Source: Candidatus Peribacterales bacterium
Lineage (GTDB): Bacteria > Patescibacteriota > Gracilibacteria > Peribacterales > Peribacteraceae
Length of the DNA stretch: 64,000 bases
Direction: 5' to 3'
NCBI GenBank assembly: GCA_020058765.1
Contig: JAGVDM010000004.1
Coordinates: 281,390-345,389, forward strand
Shown piece after piece: positions 15,867-24,976 of the stretch; the stretch's first letter is position 1, and the number at the start of each line of letters is the position of its first letter. Under the pieces are notes generated by a model, which saw only the letters and a program-made list of their open reading frames with translations, did no database searches and was not told the origin of the DNA. The translations under genes were made by a program, and so were the position numbers.

Positions 15867-17642
15867 ATGTGTGGAATTTTCGGGTATGTAGGTTCCCGGA
15901 ACGACGCAGCCATCATGGCTGTGGAGGGGTTAAAGAGCCTAGAATACCGAGGCTACGACTCGTGGGGCATCGCTTGGAAGGAGGAGGGGAACCTCTCGTT
16001 TCGTAAAGAGATCGGGAAGATTAGTGGTGTCGATGGCACAACACTGAGCGAGAACTGCACGCTCTCCATTGGGCACACGCGCTGGGCAACGCACGGCGGC
16101 GTAACGCAGGAGAACGCACATCCGCAATTCAACGAAGACCGAACCATCGCCGTTGTGCATAACGGCATCTTCGAAAACTATCAGGAAATCCGCAATGAGC
16201 TCAAAGCCAAAGGGCATGTGTTCGTCTCGGAAACGGATACCGAAATCGCGCCGCATCTCATTGAGGAATACATGAAGGAAGGCAACGACTTCGCACGTTC
16301 CGTGCAGCTCGCCTGCCGCCGATTCACTGGTCGCTATGCAGTGGTTGCGGTGCACACCACCAGCGATACACTCGTGGCCGCACGTACAGGCTCACCACTC
16401 ATTGTGGGCGTGGAGCGGGGCAAGGGATACTTCGTTGCATCGGACACACCGGCATTCCTGCGGCACACCAAAACCGTGCAGTACTTGGATGATGGGGAGA
16501 TGCTCGTGACCGACGGCAAGACCATCCTCTTCTGGGATATCCTCACAGGAGAGGAGCACCCCAAGCGTGAAATCGAAATCACTACGAATATTGCTGAGGC
16601 AGACAAAGGAAAATACGCCCACTACATGCTCAAGGAGATCATGGATCAAAAGGAGAGCGTTGCCAGAGCAGTGAACCAAGATGAAGCGGAAATCCTCGCA
16701 GTGGCCGATGCTATTCGCAATGCGAAGGGAACCTTCCTTGCTGGTTGCGGCACTGCAGGCAAAGCATGCATGGCGGCGGAATACTTCTTCTCGGTTATCG
16801 CGAAGCACCACGTGAACTTCACGCCTGCAAGCGAGTTCAAGCTCTACCATCATTTCCTGCAGCCACAGAGCCTGCTGATTGTCGTGAGCCAGAGCGGCGA
16901 AACAGCCGACGTGCTCGAAGCAATGAATGTTGCCAAAGCAGCGGGATCCAAAGTGCTCTCCATTGTGAACGTTGCCGGTTCGAGTATTGATCGTGCATCC
17001 GACTACACGCTCCATATTAATGCAGGCCCCGAACGTGCAGTGGCAAGTACCAAGGCACTCACGGGTCAGCTCGCCGTGCTCCTCCTTACGGCGTATGCAC
17101 TGGCAGGCAAATTGCAGGAAGGAAAAAAATTGCTGTTGGAAGTGTCGTCCATGATCAACGACATGCTCAACCCCCGTTACGTTGATCGTTTGGAAGCACT
17201 CGCGGGGAAGATTAAAGAGAAGGAGGATCTCTATATTATCGGCAAGAGCTGGAACTACCCCATGGCGCTCGAGAGCGCGATCAAGATCCAGGAAGTGAGC
17301 TACATTCATGCCGAGGGATTCGCCGGCGGCGAGTTGAAGCATGGCCCCATTGCCCTCATCGAAGAGCGCACACCGTGCATCGTGCTCGCGGGGAACGATG
17401 AAGTCCTCCCCGATATTCTGAGCAACGCCGTACAGCTCAAAGCACGTGGTGCCCAGGTAATCGGCGTATCACCAGAGAGCAACGAAATCTTTGACGAATG
17501 GATTCGCGTGCCCGATGCGGGACCCGCACAAGCAATCGTGAATATCATCCCGATTCAAGTGCTGTCCTACTTCCTCGCTGTGCAGCGCGGCAAGGATCCA
17601 GACATGCCACGCAACCTGGCAAAGAGCGTTACGGTGAAGTGA
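15867..17642 (+). CDS. glmS: Glutamine-fructose-6-phosphate aminotransferase (isomerising)
   Basis: GlmS makes glucosamine-6-phosphate from fructose-6-phosphate and glutamine, the entry to UDP-GlcNAc for wall and glycans. The 591-residue product begins MCGIFGYVGSRND with the catalytic Cys2, has the glutaminase GHTRWATHGG and HNGIFEN segments, and two SIS domains, with CGTAGKA, SQSGETADVLEA and ESAIKIQEVSYIHAEGF. It ends in the family's LAKSVTVK tail. Cys2 at the second codon confirms the start. FBPase would supply its substrate when sugars are made from trioses. Confidence 0.98.
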   Translation: MCGIFGYVGSRNDAAIMAVEGLKSLEYRGYDSWGIAWKEEGNLSFRKEIGKISGVDGTTLSENCTLSIGHTRWATHGGVTQENAHPQFNEDRTIAVVHNGIFENYQEIRNELKAKGHVFVSETDTEIAPHLIEEYMKEGNDFARSVQLACRRFTGRYAVVAVHTTSDTLVAARTGSPLIVGVERGKGYFVASDTPAFLRHTKTVQYLDDGEMLVTDGKTILFWDILTGEEHPKREIEITTNIAEADKGKYAHYMLKEIMDQKESVARAVNQDEAEILAVADAIRNAKGTFLAGCGTAGKACMAAEYFFSVIAKHHVNFTPASEFKLYHHFLQPQSLLIVVSQSGETADVLEAMNVAKAAGSKVLSIVNVAGSSIDRASDYTLHINAGPERAVASTKALTGQLAVLLLTAYALAGKLQEGKKLLLEVSSMINDMLNPRYVDRLEALAGKIKEKEDLYIIGKSWNYPMALESAIKIQEVSYIHAEGFAGGELKHGPIALIEERTPCIVLAGNDEVLPDILSNAVQLKARGAQVIGVSPESNEIFDEWIRVPDAGPAQAIVNIIPIQVLSYFLAVQRGKDPDMPRNLAKSVTVK

Positions 17643-17719
17643 GCACACCATAGTTTTTTGGCTCAGGAGCGCGAGAAAATAGTGTCGCGAAGATACTTGA
17701 TGATCCGCAATGCTCCCCG

Positions 17720-17725
17720 TAAAGT
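17720..17725 (+). promoter_or_regulatory. -10 box for the 17735 gene
   Basis: TAAAGT ends 9 bases before the ATG at 17735. Confidence 0.4.
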
Positions 17726-17734
17726 GGCAAACCA

Positions 17735-18358
17735 ATGTCGGAAACGTTCGACCCTGAACAGCCACCGCGAAAGCGGACAAACTTGAGCCATCCTGATGGT
17801 GATAGCTTGGATTATCGATTGCTGCGCACCGGATCCGCGCGGCTTGATGCAGTGGAACCTCCGGAGGATATCGTACAAGAAAGCATTGAGGGGCATGACC
17901 GATGGGAAATGCTGAGCAAAGTGGTGGAAGATATTCTGATTGATGGAGAAGATGACATCACCGCCGAGACACAGGAATGCCGCGCGCTCTTCCAGAAGAT
18001 CACCGGCGTGAATCCGCAATCGTCCGATGCACCATGGCGTGAAGGAAGGGAACGTAAGGATGGAGAGCGGTTCTACACCGATGCAGAGGCTCGTGTTTCC
18101 GAAGTGTTGATCAGTGTATCGAACTCGCTAGAGGCAAGCGGATGCAGACCATCGAGCACAGCAAAGATTTCGCGGTCGCTGCGTATGTTGCTACGCAAGA
18201 TGCTCAAAACAACACCTACTGCATCAGAGGAATGCGATACGCAGGAAGCAGAGGAAGAACATGATACGCAGCAGCATATGCGCACGAGCAAAGGGCGTAT
18301 GCGCAAAAATGCAGCACCCACGCCCCGGCTTCCTCGCACTCGAGCGCTCCAGCGCTAA
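17735..18358 (+). CDS. Hypothetical protein, 207 aa, charged
   Basis: I do not recognise a family. The product is hydrophilic, with an acidic N-terminal half (MSETFDPEQPPRKRTNLSHP, then EDIVQESIEG and DGEDDITAETQE) and a Ser/Arg/Glu-rich C-terminal part ending in a basic TPRLPRTRALQR tail. It has no signal peptide or membrane segment. It stands alone between glmS and the convergent penicillin-binding protein gene, 21 bases from the latter's stop. Confidence 0.65.
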   Translation: MSETFDPEQPPRKRTNLSHPDGDSLDYRLLRTGSARLDAVEPPEDIVQESIEGHDRWEMLSKVVEDILIDGEDDITAETQECRALFQKITGVNPQSSDAPWREGRERKDGERFYTDAEARVSEVLISVSNSLEASGCRPSSTAKISRSLRMLLRKMLKTTPTASEECDTQEAEEEHDTQQHMRTSKGRMRKNAAPTPRLPRTRALQR

Positions 18359-18379
18359 AGGAAACGGCAACAACACCAA

Positions 18380-20908
18380 CTAGTAGTCTTGATCCGGCGG
18401 AATGCCGTAGTATTTAAACAGGAATGCCGCCATGTCGCGGAACACCGGACCTGCTGTTTGCGAACCGTACACGTCGCGGCGAGGGCGATCGAATTTCACG
18501 AGGATGAGGAAGCGCGGATCTTCGATGGGCGCGTATCCGGCAAACGTGGCAATGGTAGAACCAGTGCCTGTTTCGTACTTGCCGCCCGGGCCGGCGATCT
18601 GGCTTGTACCTGTTTTACCCGCAATGCGGTACCCGGGCACCTGCGCCACGCGCGCAAAACCATTCTGCACAGAGCTGGTGAGCATGGCAGTGACTGTTTC
18701 TGCCGTTTCGGGCTTGATCACCTGGTCAACGATGTGTGGCTCCATGCGATCCACCGTACCGTCGCTGCGGATGATGCTGTCGATGATCATCGGACGCATG
18801 AGCTTGCCCTGGTTCGCAAGGGGCGTGTACGCAGTGATCATCTGAAGCGGTGTTGCAGAAATACCTTGCCCGTACGATGCAGTGGCGAGGAGTGCCGCGC
18901 TCCAGTTACGCCACGGCTGCACTTCTCCGGGGAGCTCATCTTCGAGCTCAATGCCCGAAATAGCGCCAAAGCCGAAGCGCTCAATCATCTTCTGGAAGAG
19001 CTTTCGACCGAGCTTCTCCGACACACTCGTCATGCACGTGTTGATGGAGAACTCGAGGCACTGGGTCATGGTGACGGTACCGTAGTAGGCATTGAGCGCG
19101 TTCTTAATGGTGAATTCATCTACCTTCACGGGTGCGTTGTCGTCGTAGGTATCCGACGGCACCACTTCCCCCTGATCAATGGCAATGGCCATGGTCACCG
19201 ATTTGAACACCGATCCCGGCTCGTAGATTTCCTGAATGTTCCGGTTGAGGTACGCACCGACACCAATGTTGTTCTTGTACTTGAGCCACACATCCGGGCG
19301 ATCCGTGGGGAAGACTTCGCGACGGCTATTCTCACCGATGTAGTGGTAATACCGAGCAATGTCTTTCACCTCATAGAGCTGATCTAACTCCGCGAGCTGT
19401 TGCTGCATTTCCTCGGAGAGCAATGTACGACCCGATGCAGTGAAGATCTGGTCGTAGTACGCCTTCACAATAAAGGAGTGCGATACAGGGTGATACAACT
19501 CCACCACAAGTTCCCGCAGATCTGTATCGTCGAAGACGATCGGCTCCTTTTCGTACACCGAGCCGAAAGAGTTCCCATTGAAGATCGGCGCGCTTGCCAT
19601 GGCAATAATGCGACCGGTTTTGGGATCCATCACAATCACCTGCGCGCTTTCCGCGTCGTAGCGTTCTACCGCTTCATCCAGCAGACGTTCTGCTTCTTTT
19701 TGCACCACGCGGTCGATGGTTAAAATGATCGTTTCACCATCCTTCGGGTCCACGATCGTCTGTTCCCCGGTCACAATCTGCCCTCCAGTGGGGTCGCTTA
19801 CCGCGAGGATGCGACCCTCCTGACCTTTGAGCTGCGGATCGAATGTGCGTTCAATGCCGTACTGTGGTTCCTGCACTGCGTTTAAGAAGCCGATCACGTG
19901 TGAGCCGATCGTACTGTCTGGGTAGTAGCGCCAATGCTCCGGAATCAGCGCAATGCTCCGGAACGGATCTTGAATACGCTGTGCAGCTTCGCGATTGGGT
20001 GCTTCGGCACGTTTGGCGGCCGTGAGTTTCTGCGATTGCGTTTTCAAATCACGAATGCGCGCGGTCAACTCTGGTGGCAGCTGTCGCATAACCGCAACGT
20101 AGCGAAGTGGTCTGCTTTGCAGGAGCGCCACGAGTGCTGCAGGGTCTTTTTCCAAAGGTGCAGCAAGTGCACGTGCAATGTTGGAAAGCCGCCCCTGATC
20201 AATCTGTTCGGGATCAGCGAAAATGAGTTTGCTCTCCGTAGAAACGGTCACGCCAGGAATCGCGAGATCGGACACTGCTTGCATCTGCATTTTGTTGGCT
20301 CCGTACATGAGCGGCGCGAATCGCACGCGATCCTCGCTAATACGCTCTTCAATGTTTCGCGCAAATCGACGACGCGCCTCTATAACATCAGCTGGCAAAT
20401 TGAGCGACGTAGGTGCAGAAGGAGACAACGTCACCACACCACCCGAGGAGGTAATGGTGGTGGAAGACATGGGATCGAACGCCGACGCGTAGAAGGGGAC
20501 AAGCTCACGCGGACACCGTGGGTCGCCCGCTGTGCACCATGTGTGTGTATCTTGGGTCACGAGAACTTCTGCAAGTGAATCGGCAACGAGTGTGGGGTCG
20601 TCGGTAATGAGCGGGTCGACGTACACCAGGTCCAATGTGGTATTGGTAGCGAGGATGCTTGTTTCGTTGGTTTTGCTGCTGCGCGACAGAATTTCCCCGC
20701 GCTTGGCCGGCAGAATCACGCCACCGTAATGCTGTGACTGTGCCAACGCCCGAAACTCATCCACACGCAGAATCTGGAGCTCCAGCAACCGCGATACAAT
20801 CACCAGTAAACAGAATGCGAAGCACACGTGCACCACCGCCATACGACGGTGAAGCACCCGCTTCCGTTGGGTTTCGGACAGCTGTCCTGGCAGACGGTAC
20901 CGCGACAC
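18380..20908 (-). CDS. Class B penicillin-binding protein (PBP2/FtsI type transpeptidase)
   Basis: A 842-residue D,D-transpeptidase that cross-links peptidoglycan, for septum or elongation. It has one N-terminal membrane anchor (about residues 23-45, VVHVCFAFCLLVIVSRLLEL), the class B dimerisation region, and a transpeptidase domain with SVFK at Ser566, SIN at 621 and KTGTS near 765. About 100 residues (430-530) are inserted between the EAMA-like segment and the active Ser. GTG at 20908 is preferred to GTG 20914, because an extended -10 ends 6 bases before 20908. No PASTA domain is seen. Confidence 0.92.
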   Translation of the reverse strand: MSRYRLPGQLSETQRKRVLHRRMAVVHVCFAFCLLVIVSRLLELQILRVDEFRALAQSQHYGGVILPAKRGEILSRSSKTNETSILATNTTLDLVYVDPLITDDPTLVADSLAEVLVTQDTHTWCTAGDPRCPRELVPFYASAFDPMSSTTITSSGGVVTLSPSAPTSLNLPADVIEARRRFARNIEERISEDRVRFAPLMYGANKMQMQAVSDLAIPGVTVSTESKLIFADPEQIDQGRLSNIARALAAPLEKDPAALVALLQSRPLRYVAVMRQLPPELTARIRDLKTQSQKLTAAKRAEAPNREAAQRIQDPFRSIALIPEHWRYYPDSTIGSHVIGFLNAVQEPQYGIERTFDPQLKGQEGRILAVSDPTGGQIVTGEQTIVDPKDGETIILTIDRVVQKEAERLLDEAVERYDAESAQVIVMDPKTGRIIAMASAPIFNGNSFGSVYEKEPIVFDDTDLRELVVELYHPVSHSFIVKAYYDQIFTASGRTLLSEEMQQQLAELDQLYEVKDIARYYHYIGENSRREVFPTDRPDVWLKYKNNIGVGAYLNRNIQEIYEPGSVFKSVTMAIAIDQGEVVPSDTYDDNAPVKVDEFTIKNALNAYYGTVTMTQCLEFSINTCMTSVSEKLGRKLFQKMIERFGFGAISGIELEDELPGEVQPWRNWSAALLATASYGQGISATPLQMITAYTPLANQGKLMRPMIIDSIIRSDGTVDRMEPHIVDQVIKPETAETVTAMLTSSVQNGFARVAQVPGYRIAGKTGTSQIAGPGGKYETGTGSTIATFAGYAPIEDPRFLILVKFDRPRRDVYGSQTAGPVFRDMAAFLFKYYGIPPDQDY

Positions 20909-20914
20909 CCGCAC

Positions 20915-20923
20915 ATGCTACCA
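20915..20923 (-). promoter_or_regulatory. Extended -10 for the PBP gene
   Basis: TGG-TAGCAT on the reverse strand. The hexamer (20915-20920) ends 6 bases before the GTG at 20908, deciding between two in-frame GTG codons. Confidence 0.5.
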
Positions 20924-21026
20924 CGGACACAAAAACCCCGTGTGGGATGATTGCCACAAAAGACCGCAGATTGGCGATTGAAGGCATTCCCTAGGGAACA
21001 CAGGTCTGGCGCAGACGAAGGAAAAA

Positions 21027-21035
21027 TGGTACAAT
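21027..21035 (+). promoter_or_regulatory. Extended -10 for the PilB-like gene
   Basis: TGG-TACAAT ends 8 bases before the ATG at 21044, predicting a leaderless start there rather than at the ATG at 21026, which overlaps this box. Confidence 0.6.
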
Positions 21036-21043
21036 ACCTTGAT

Positions 21044-22153
21044 ATGGCCGAACCAAATTCCTGGGAGGCACTCAATGGCGAAGACCTGCTTACCAAGCTG
21101 CAGGAGTTCTGTGTAGAGCAGGGCGTATCCGACATTCACACGTCTCCCGAAAAGGAATTCGTGCGTCTCGAAGTGCGTCTGCACGGCATGTTGGAATTAC
21201 TCGGCAAAATCAAGCACCCCGTCTACGAGGACTTCGTGCGTCGTGTGAAATTCCTCTCCAAGCTGAAGCTGAATATTACAAACATCCCACAGGATGGACA
21301 GTACACGTTCGCAGCTCCTAGCCGTCAGGTGAACGTGCGCGTGGCGAGCATCCCTTCCCGCTTCGGGGAAACCTACACCCTCCGTCTGCTCGATCCACAG
21401 CGCGGCATTATTACCTTAGAAGAGCTGGGCTTCCCTCCAGAGCTCCACGAGGAGATGGAAAAGCTCGCACAGCTCCCCAACGGTCTGTTCCTCGTTACAG
21501 GGCCAACCGGCTCGGGAAAAACGACGACGCTGTACGCACTCCTCAAGACGCAGATTGGTAGGGCGCGCAACATCATCACGCTCGAAGATCCGGTGGAGTA
21601 CGAAATCGGTGGCATTGTGCAGAGCGAGGTGGATCACGATCACGACTACACCTTCTCCACTGGCTTGCGCTCGATCCTCCGCCACGACCCAAACGTGATC
21701 CTCGTGGGTGAGATCCGCGACCTAGAAACAGCGCAAACAGCAATCGATGCAGCGCTCACAGGTCACATGGTGCTCTCCACGCTGCACACCAACTCCGCCG
21801 TAGAAGCCATCCCTCGTCTGCTCTCGATGGGCGTAAGCCCGTACACATTCGGCCCTGCACTGCGCGGTGTGCTGGCACAACGCCTCGTACGCACGCTCCG
21901 TGAGGATCTGCGTGTAGAGGGCGCCGTGTACGATCCATCGGATAAAGCGAGCTATAGCGGCCGTGTGGCGCTCCCGGAATTGCTGCTCGTCAACGACAAG
22001 ATCCGCGACATGATCCTGCTGAATGAATCGGCAGCTGCCATCCTGAAAGTGGCCAGGGAGAGCGGATACCGCACCATGAAAGACTGGGGCAAGCTGCTCG
22101 TGGAAGCACATATCACGAGCCAGGCCGAGGTAGATCGCGTCACCGCTGCTTGA
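21044..22153 (+). CDS. PilB/GspE-type secretion ATPase
   Basis: A 369-residue hexameric ATPase of the type II secretion/type IV pilus family. It has the N-terminal VSDIHTSPEKE segment, Walker A LVTGPTGSGKTTTLYA, the Asp box TLEDPVEYEIGG, Walker B ILVGEIRDLETAQ and the His box GHMVLSTLHTNSA. The C-terminal tetra-Cys zinc site of many PilB proteins is absent, and the N1 domain is missing, so it is shorter than classic PilB (about 560) and nearer PilT length. PilT itself is less likely because of the GspE-like SDIHTSP and LEDPVEYE context. No other pilus gene is adjacent; a FecR-domain protein follows by 69 bases. Confidence 0.9.
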   Translation: MAEPNSWEALNGEDLLTKLQEFCVEQGVSDIHTSPEKEFVRLEVRLHGMLELLGKIKHPVYEDFVRRVKFLSKLKLNITNIPQDGQYTFAAPSRQVNVRVASIPSRFGETYTLRLLDPQRGIITLEELGFPPELHEEMEKLAQLPNGLFLVTGPTGSGKTTTLYALLKTQIGRARNIITLEDPVEYEIGGIVQSEVDHDHDYTFSTGLRSILRHDPNVILVGEIRDLETAQTAIDAALTGHMVLSTLHTNSAVEAIPRLLSMGVSPYTFGPALRGVLAQRLVRTLREDLRVEGAVYDPSDKASYSGRVALPELLLVNDKIRDMILLNESAAAILKVARESGYRTMKDWGKLLVEAHITSQAEVDRVTAA

Positions 22154-22172
22154 CCAGAAGCGAAACTGGCAC

Positions 22173-22202
22173 TTGCGCAGTACTTCGCACACTGCGTACT
22201 AT
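22173..22202 (+). promoter_or_regulatory. Promoter of the FecR-domain gene
   Basis: TTGCGC (22173-22178), an 18-base spacer and TACTAT (22197-22202). The predicted leader is about 14 bases. Confidence 0.45.
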
Positions 22203-22222
22203 GAGGAGCCACCTTCTTTTTC

Positions 22223-23998
22223 ATGCGACGACGTCACCGACATTTGCCGGCTGCCTACGGGGCACCCCAGCGCAGAACGATCAGTCTGCCCTTCGCTCGA
22301 CCACTCGTTGCGCTGTGCATTGTTGGCGTACTGCTCTACGTTGCCGCAACGTGGCTCTTTGGCATATTCGGGTTTGGCATTTCGCAACGCGCGGCAGCCA
22401 CGCTTGCACCCGAGCAACGAGGCATGGTGCAGGTATCGCTCGAAGGAGGCGATTGGAAGCGCGCTGAACAGGAAATCAAACTCTTCCCTGGTGATAGCGT
22501 GCAAACAGCGAGTAATGCAAACGCTTCACTCACGTTCTTCGATGGCACGTTCCTGCGCCTCGATGAACAGAGCACCCTGCGTATAGAAGAGAGTGAGCAT
22601 GGCCAGGACGATTCAACGATTACCCTCGAACTCGAAAGTGGCTCTGCGTGGGTTGCCACACCCGCCATGAGCGCATTCACCGGAGCAATCGTGCGGCAAG
22701 TGGTTACACCGCTCTTCACTGTGGAAATCCCCACACGGACGGAAACCGTGCTCTCTGGGCAATCGATCGTCGTATACGACGCCGATGGTCCGGGAGCGAC
22801 CATCACCGTTGCTGGGAGCAGGAAGCAGGTGATTGTGGGAGAAGGACAAGCTCTCGCGTTGCCAGACAACCCTGCAACCGCAACGGATCTGTACGCGTTC
22901 CGTTCTGCACTCGATCCTCGCGCGGTGACGACCCCATTCGTAGAAGAAAGCCGCCAGCAGTACGGCTCGCACTGGAAGCCTGGTGACCCTATAACTCCAC
23001 CAAGTGGAAGTGGAACAGTTGCAAGTACGCCGCTGCCCACTGGCTCACTCCTGGTGATCGATGCACCAGAGAACGGCGCCGTGGTTGGGGGATCAACAGT
23101 GGAGGTGCTCGGATCTGTAGACAAAGCCAGTGTGAGCAACGTCCGTGTGAACGGCTACGCCGCACAGATGAACGCCACAACCGGCACGTTCCGCATTGAA
23201 CTCGCACTCTCCGATGACGAGGAAATCACCATCAACGTGGAGGGCATTAACCGTGACGGTATCGTGGTGGATGAGGCATCTGTACAGCTCGTCCGGAATA
23301 TGGAACCACCGGCTGCACCAGCATTCACTTTCCCAGCCGCAAACGGCGAAACATTCCAAACACAGCAGCGTCGCATACAAATTCGCGGTACGGCACCCCC
23401 TCGTACTGCGGGCATTATCGTGAACGACTACCGTCTGCAACTGTTCAAGCCAGGCGATACCACGTGGAGCTACATCGCCAACGCGGAGATGGATAACTTC
23501 CAGGAAGGCGAGAACATCTTCACGGCAGTAGCCATTGATGCCGACGGTCGCCGCAGCGCGCCCGTTGCTATGACGATTATCTTAGGCGGCGAAACGGAAG
23601 GTGTAGTAGAAGGTGCAGCACCAACGGAAGGGGAAGAGAGTGAAGCGGAAGAAATAACCGGCCCAACGGATCAGAGCACGCTGCCACAAAATGATCCGCT
23701 GCAGCCGGGCTCCATTGCTGTGAGTGCACCAAGTGCAGGAACGCAGCACGTTGCAAGTGGTACAAGCACCACAGAGTTCCTGATCGAGGGAACAGTCCCC
23801 TCCGGCACGGCAACGGTATGGGTGAATAACTACCGGTTGCGATTGTTCGAGAGTGGCAAGACATTCTGGAACTACATTGCCGGAGTAGAGCTCGGCACCA
23901 TGAAAGCAGGACGCAACGAGTACGAGGTGATTGCACGCAACGAGCAAAATGAGATCATTGACCGCTTCACCTACGTGATCGAGTTCACGCAGCAGTAG
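22223..23998 (+). CDS. Membrane-anchored FecR-domain protein with repeated beta domains
   Basis: A 591-residue protein with a basic N-terminus, one membrane helix (about residues 28-53, ARPLVALCIVGVLLYVAATW) and a FecR domain just outside it (FPGDSVQTASNANASLTFFD then GTFLRLDEQSTLRI). Three or so beta-sandwich domains follow, two of which are clear internal repeats: VNDYRLQLFKPGDTTWSYIA and VNNYRLRLFESGKTFWNYIA. An acidic linker (EEIT-rich) lies between them. FecR domains often sense or bind at the cell surface. The gene follows the PilB-like ATPase on the same strand and overlaps the end of the convergent RluD-like gene by 14 bases. Confidence 0.85.
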   Translation: MRRRHRHLPAAYGAPQRRTISLPFARPLVALCIVGVLLYVAATWLFGIFGFGISQRAAATLAPEQRGMVQVSLEGGDWKRAEQEIKLFPGDSVQTASNANASLTFFDGTFLRLDEQSTLRIEESEHGQDDSTITLELESGSAWVATPAMSAFTGAIVRQVVTPLFTVEIPTRTETVLSGQSIVVYDADGPGATITVAGSRKQVIVGEGQALALPDNPATATDLYAFRSALDPRAVTTPFVEESRQQYGSHWKPGDPITPPSGSGTVASTPLPTGSLLVIDAPENGAVVGGSTVEVLGSVDKASVSNVRVNGYAAQMNATTGTFRIELALSDDEEITINVEGINRDGIVVDEASVQLVRNMEPPAAPAFTFPAANGETFQTQQRRIQIRGTAPPRTAGIIVNDYRLQLFKPGDTTWSYIANAEMDNFQEGENIFTAVAIDADGRRSAPVAMTIILGGETEGVVEGAAPTEGEESEAEEITGPTDQSTLPQNDPLQPGSIAVSAPSAGTQHVASGTSTTEFLIEGTVPSGTATVWVNNYRLRLFESGKTFWNYIAGVELGTMKAGRNEYEVIARNEQNEIIDRFTYVIEFTQQ

Positions 23999-24929
23999 GC
24001 TGTGGCATGCCACAGCGTTCAAGTACACCCGTGAATGCCGCAGGGGGCGGCATGGTCACGGTTTTCCGTGCGGAGTCCGCAGGGGAAGTAAACGAGAGCG
24101 TCCACGCGTGGAGGCAGAGCGTATCTGCTTTGAGCTCCTCAGAAAGCCGCTTGCTTGCGCTGCTGGCATAGGTGCGATCACCAAGAATCGGGTGACCAAT
24201 GCTGGTGAGATGCACCCGAATTTGGTGTGTGCGACCCGTGTGCAGATCGCACGCGAGCAGCGCCGCACCTGCACCTGTTGCGAGAGTGCGGTACGTGGTT
24301 TTGGCATCACGACTGGTAGCTGTTTTGAGCACGCTCATCTTGGTACGCGATGTGAGGTTGCGGCCCACCGGCGCATCGATCATTGCAGCGGGAGGCACTG
24401 GTGTACCGGCAACAATAGTGAGGTACGTCTTCTCTGTAGTGCGTTTGGCAAATTGCTCCTGCAGAGCACGGTGTGCTGCAGCGGTCTTGGCAACGAGCAG
24501 GCAGCCCGTGGTGTCTTTATCCAAACGATGCACAAGAGCGGTTTCGGTAGAGAAGGGAATATTGCGCTCTGCAAATACATGGGCAATGCCGTGGAGAATG
24601 GTCGCTTCATCTTCTGGCATGCCTGCACCAGGATGCACCGAAATCCCTGCGGGCTTGGCAAGCACCATGCATACGGCATCTTCGTAGAGCACCGGAAGCG
24701 CCAGATCCGCAGCAGCAATCTGCGCGCCTTCCGTAGGCAGGTCATCGAGTAACAGCAGTACATCATCACCCGCATGCACCCGCTGCGCCGGCTTGGTGGC
24801 GGTTGTGCCATTGATCCGCACATGCCCGTCATCTATAGCGCGTCGGAGCCTGCTGCGGCTCAAACTACTGCGCTCCGAGAGGAACGCATCGAGCCGGCCT
24901 GTCGCCTCTGCCTTCCATTCCTGCTGCAT
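23985..24929 (-). CDS. RluA/RluD-family 23S rRNA pseudouridine synthase
   Basis: A 314-residue pseudouridine synthase that isomerises uridines in large-subunit rRNA. It has an N-terminal S4 RNA-binding domain (GRLDAFLSERSSLSRSRLRR, DDGHVRING) and a catalytic domain with ALVHRLDKDTTGCLLVAKTA, whose Asp is the catalytic residue, and the HTGRTHQIRVHLTSIGHPIL signature. The start at 24929 (MQQEWKAEATGRLD) is supported by a CACAAT box 8 bases upstream; a longer GTG form at 24959 adds only 10 unlikely residues. RluD is the best guess but RluC-type specificity cannot be excluded. Confidence 0.92.
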   Translation of the reverse strand: MQQEWKAEATGRLDAFLSERSSLSRSRLRRAIDDGHVRINGTTATKPAQRVHAGDDVLLLLDDLPTEGAQIAAADLALPVLYEDAVCMVLAKPAGISVHPGAGMPEDEATILHGIAHVFAERNIPFSTETALVHRLDKDTTGCLLVAKTAAAHRALQEQFAKRTTEKTYLTIVAGTPVPPAAMIDAPVGRNLTSRTKMSVLKTATSRDAKTTYRTLATGAGAALLACDLHTGRTHQIRVHLTSIGHPILGDRTYASSASKRLSEELKADTLCLHAWTLSFTSPADSARKTVTMPPPAAFTGVLERCGMPQPTAA

Positions 24930-24937
24930 ACGGCAGC

Positions 24938-24943
24938 ATTGTG
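24938..24943 (-). promoter_or_regulatory. -10 box for the RluD-like gene
   Basis: CACAAT on the reverse strand, 8 bases before the ATG at 24929. Confidence 0.4.
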
Positions 24944-24961
24944 CCTTTTTTGCGGACACTC

Positions 24962-24970
24962 TGCTATTCT
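24962..24970 (+). promoter_or_regulatory. Extended -10 for tyrS
   Basis: TGC-TATTCT ends exactly 6 bases before the GTG at 24977, marking this GTG as a leaderless start. Confidence 0.65.
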
Positions 24971-24976
24971 TTGCTC

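Noticed and set aside
15867..15900. A glmS ribozyme upstream of glmS.
   Set aside because: The promoter is only 6 bases from the ATG, leaving no room for a ribozyme.
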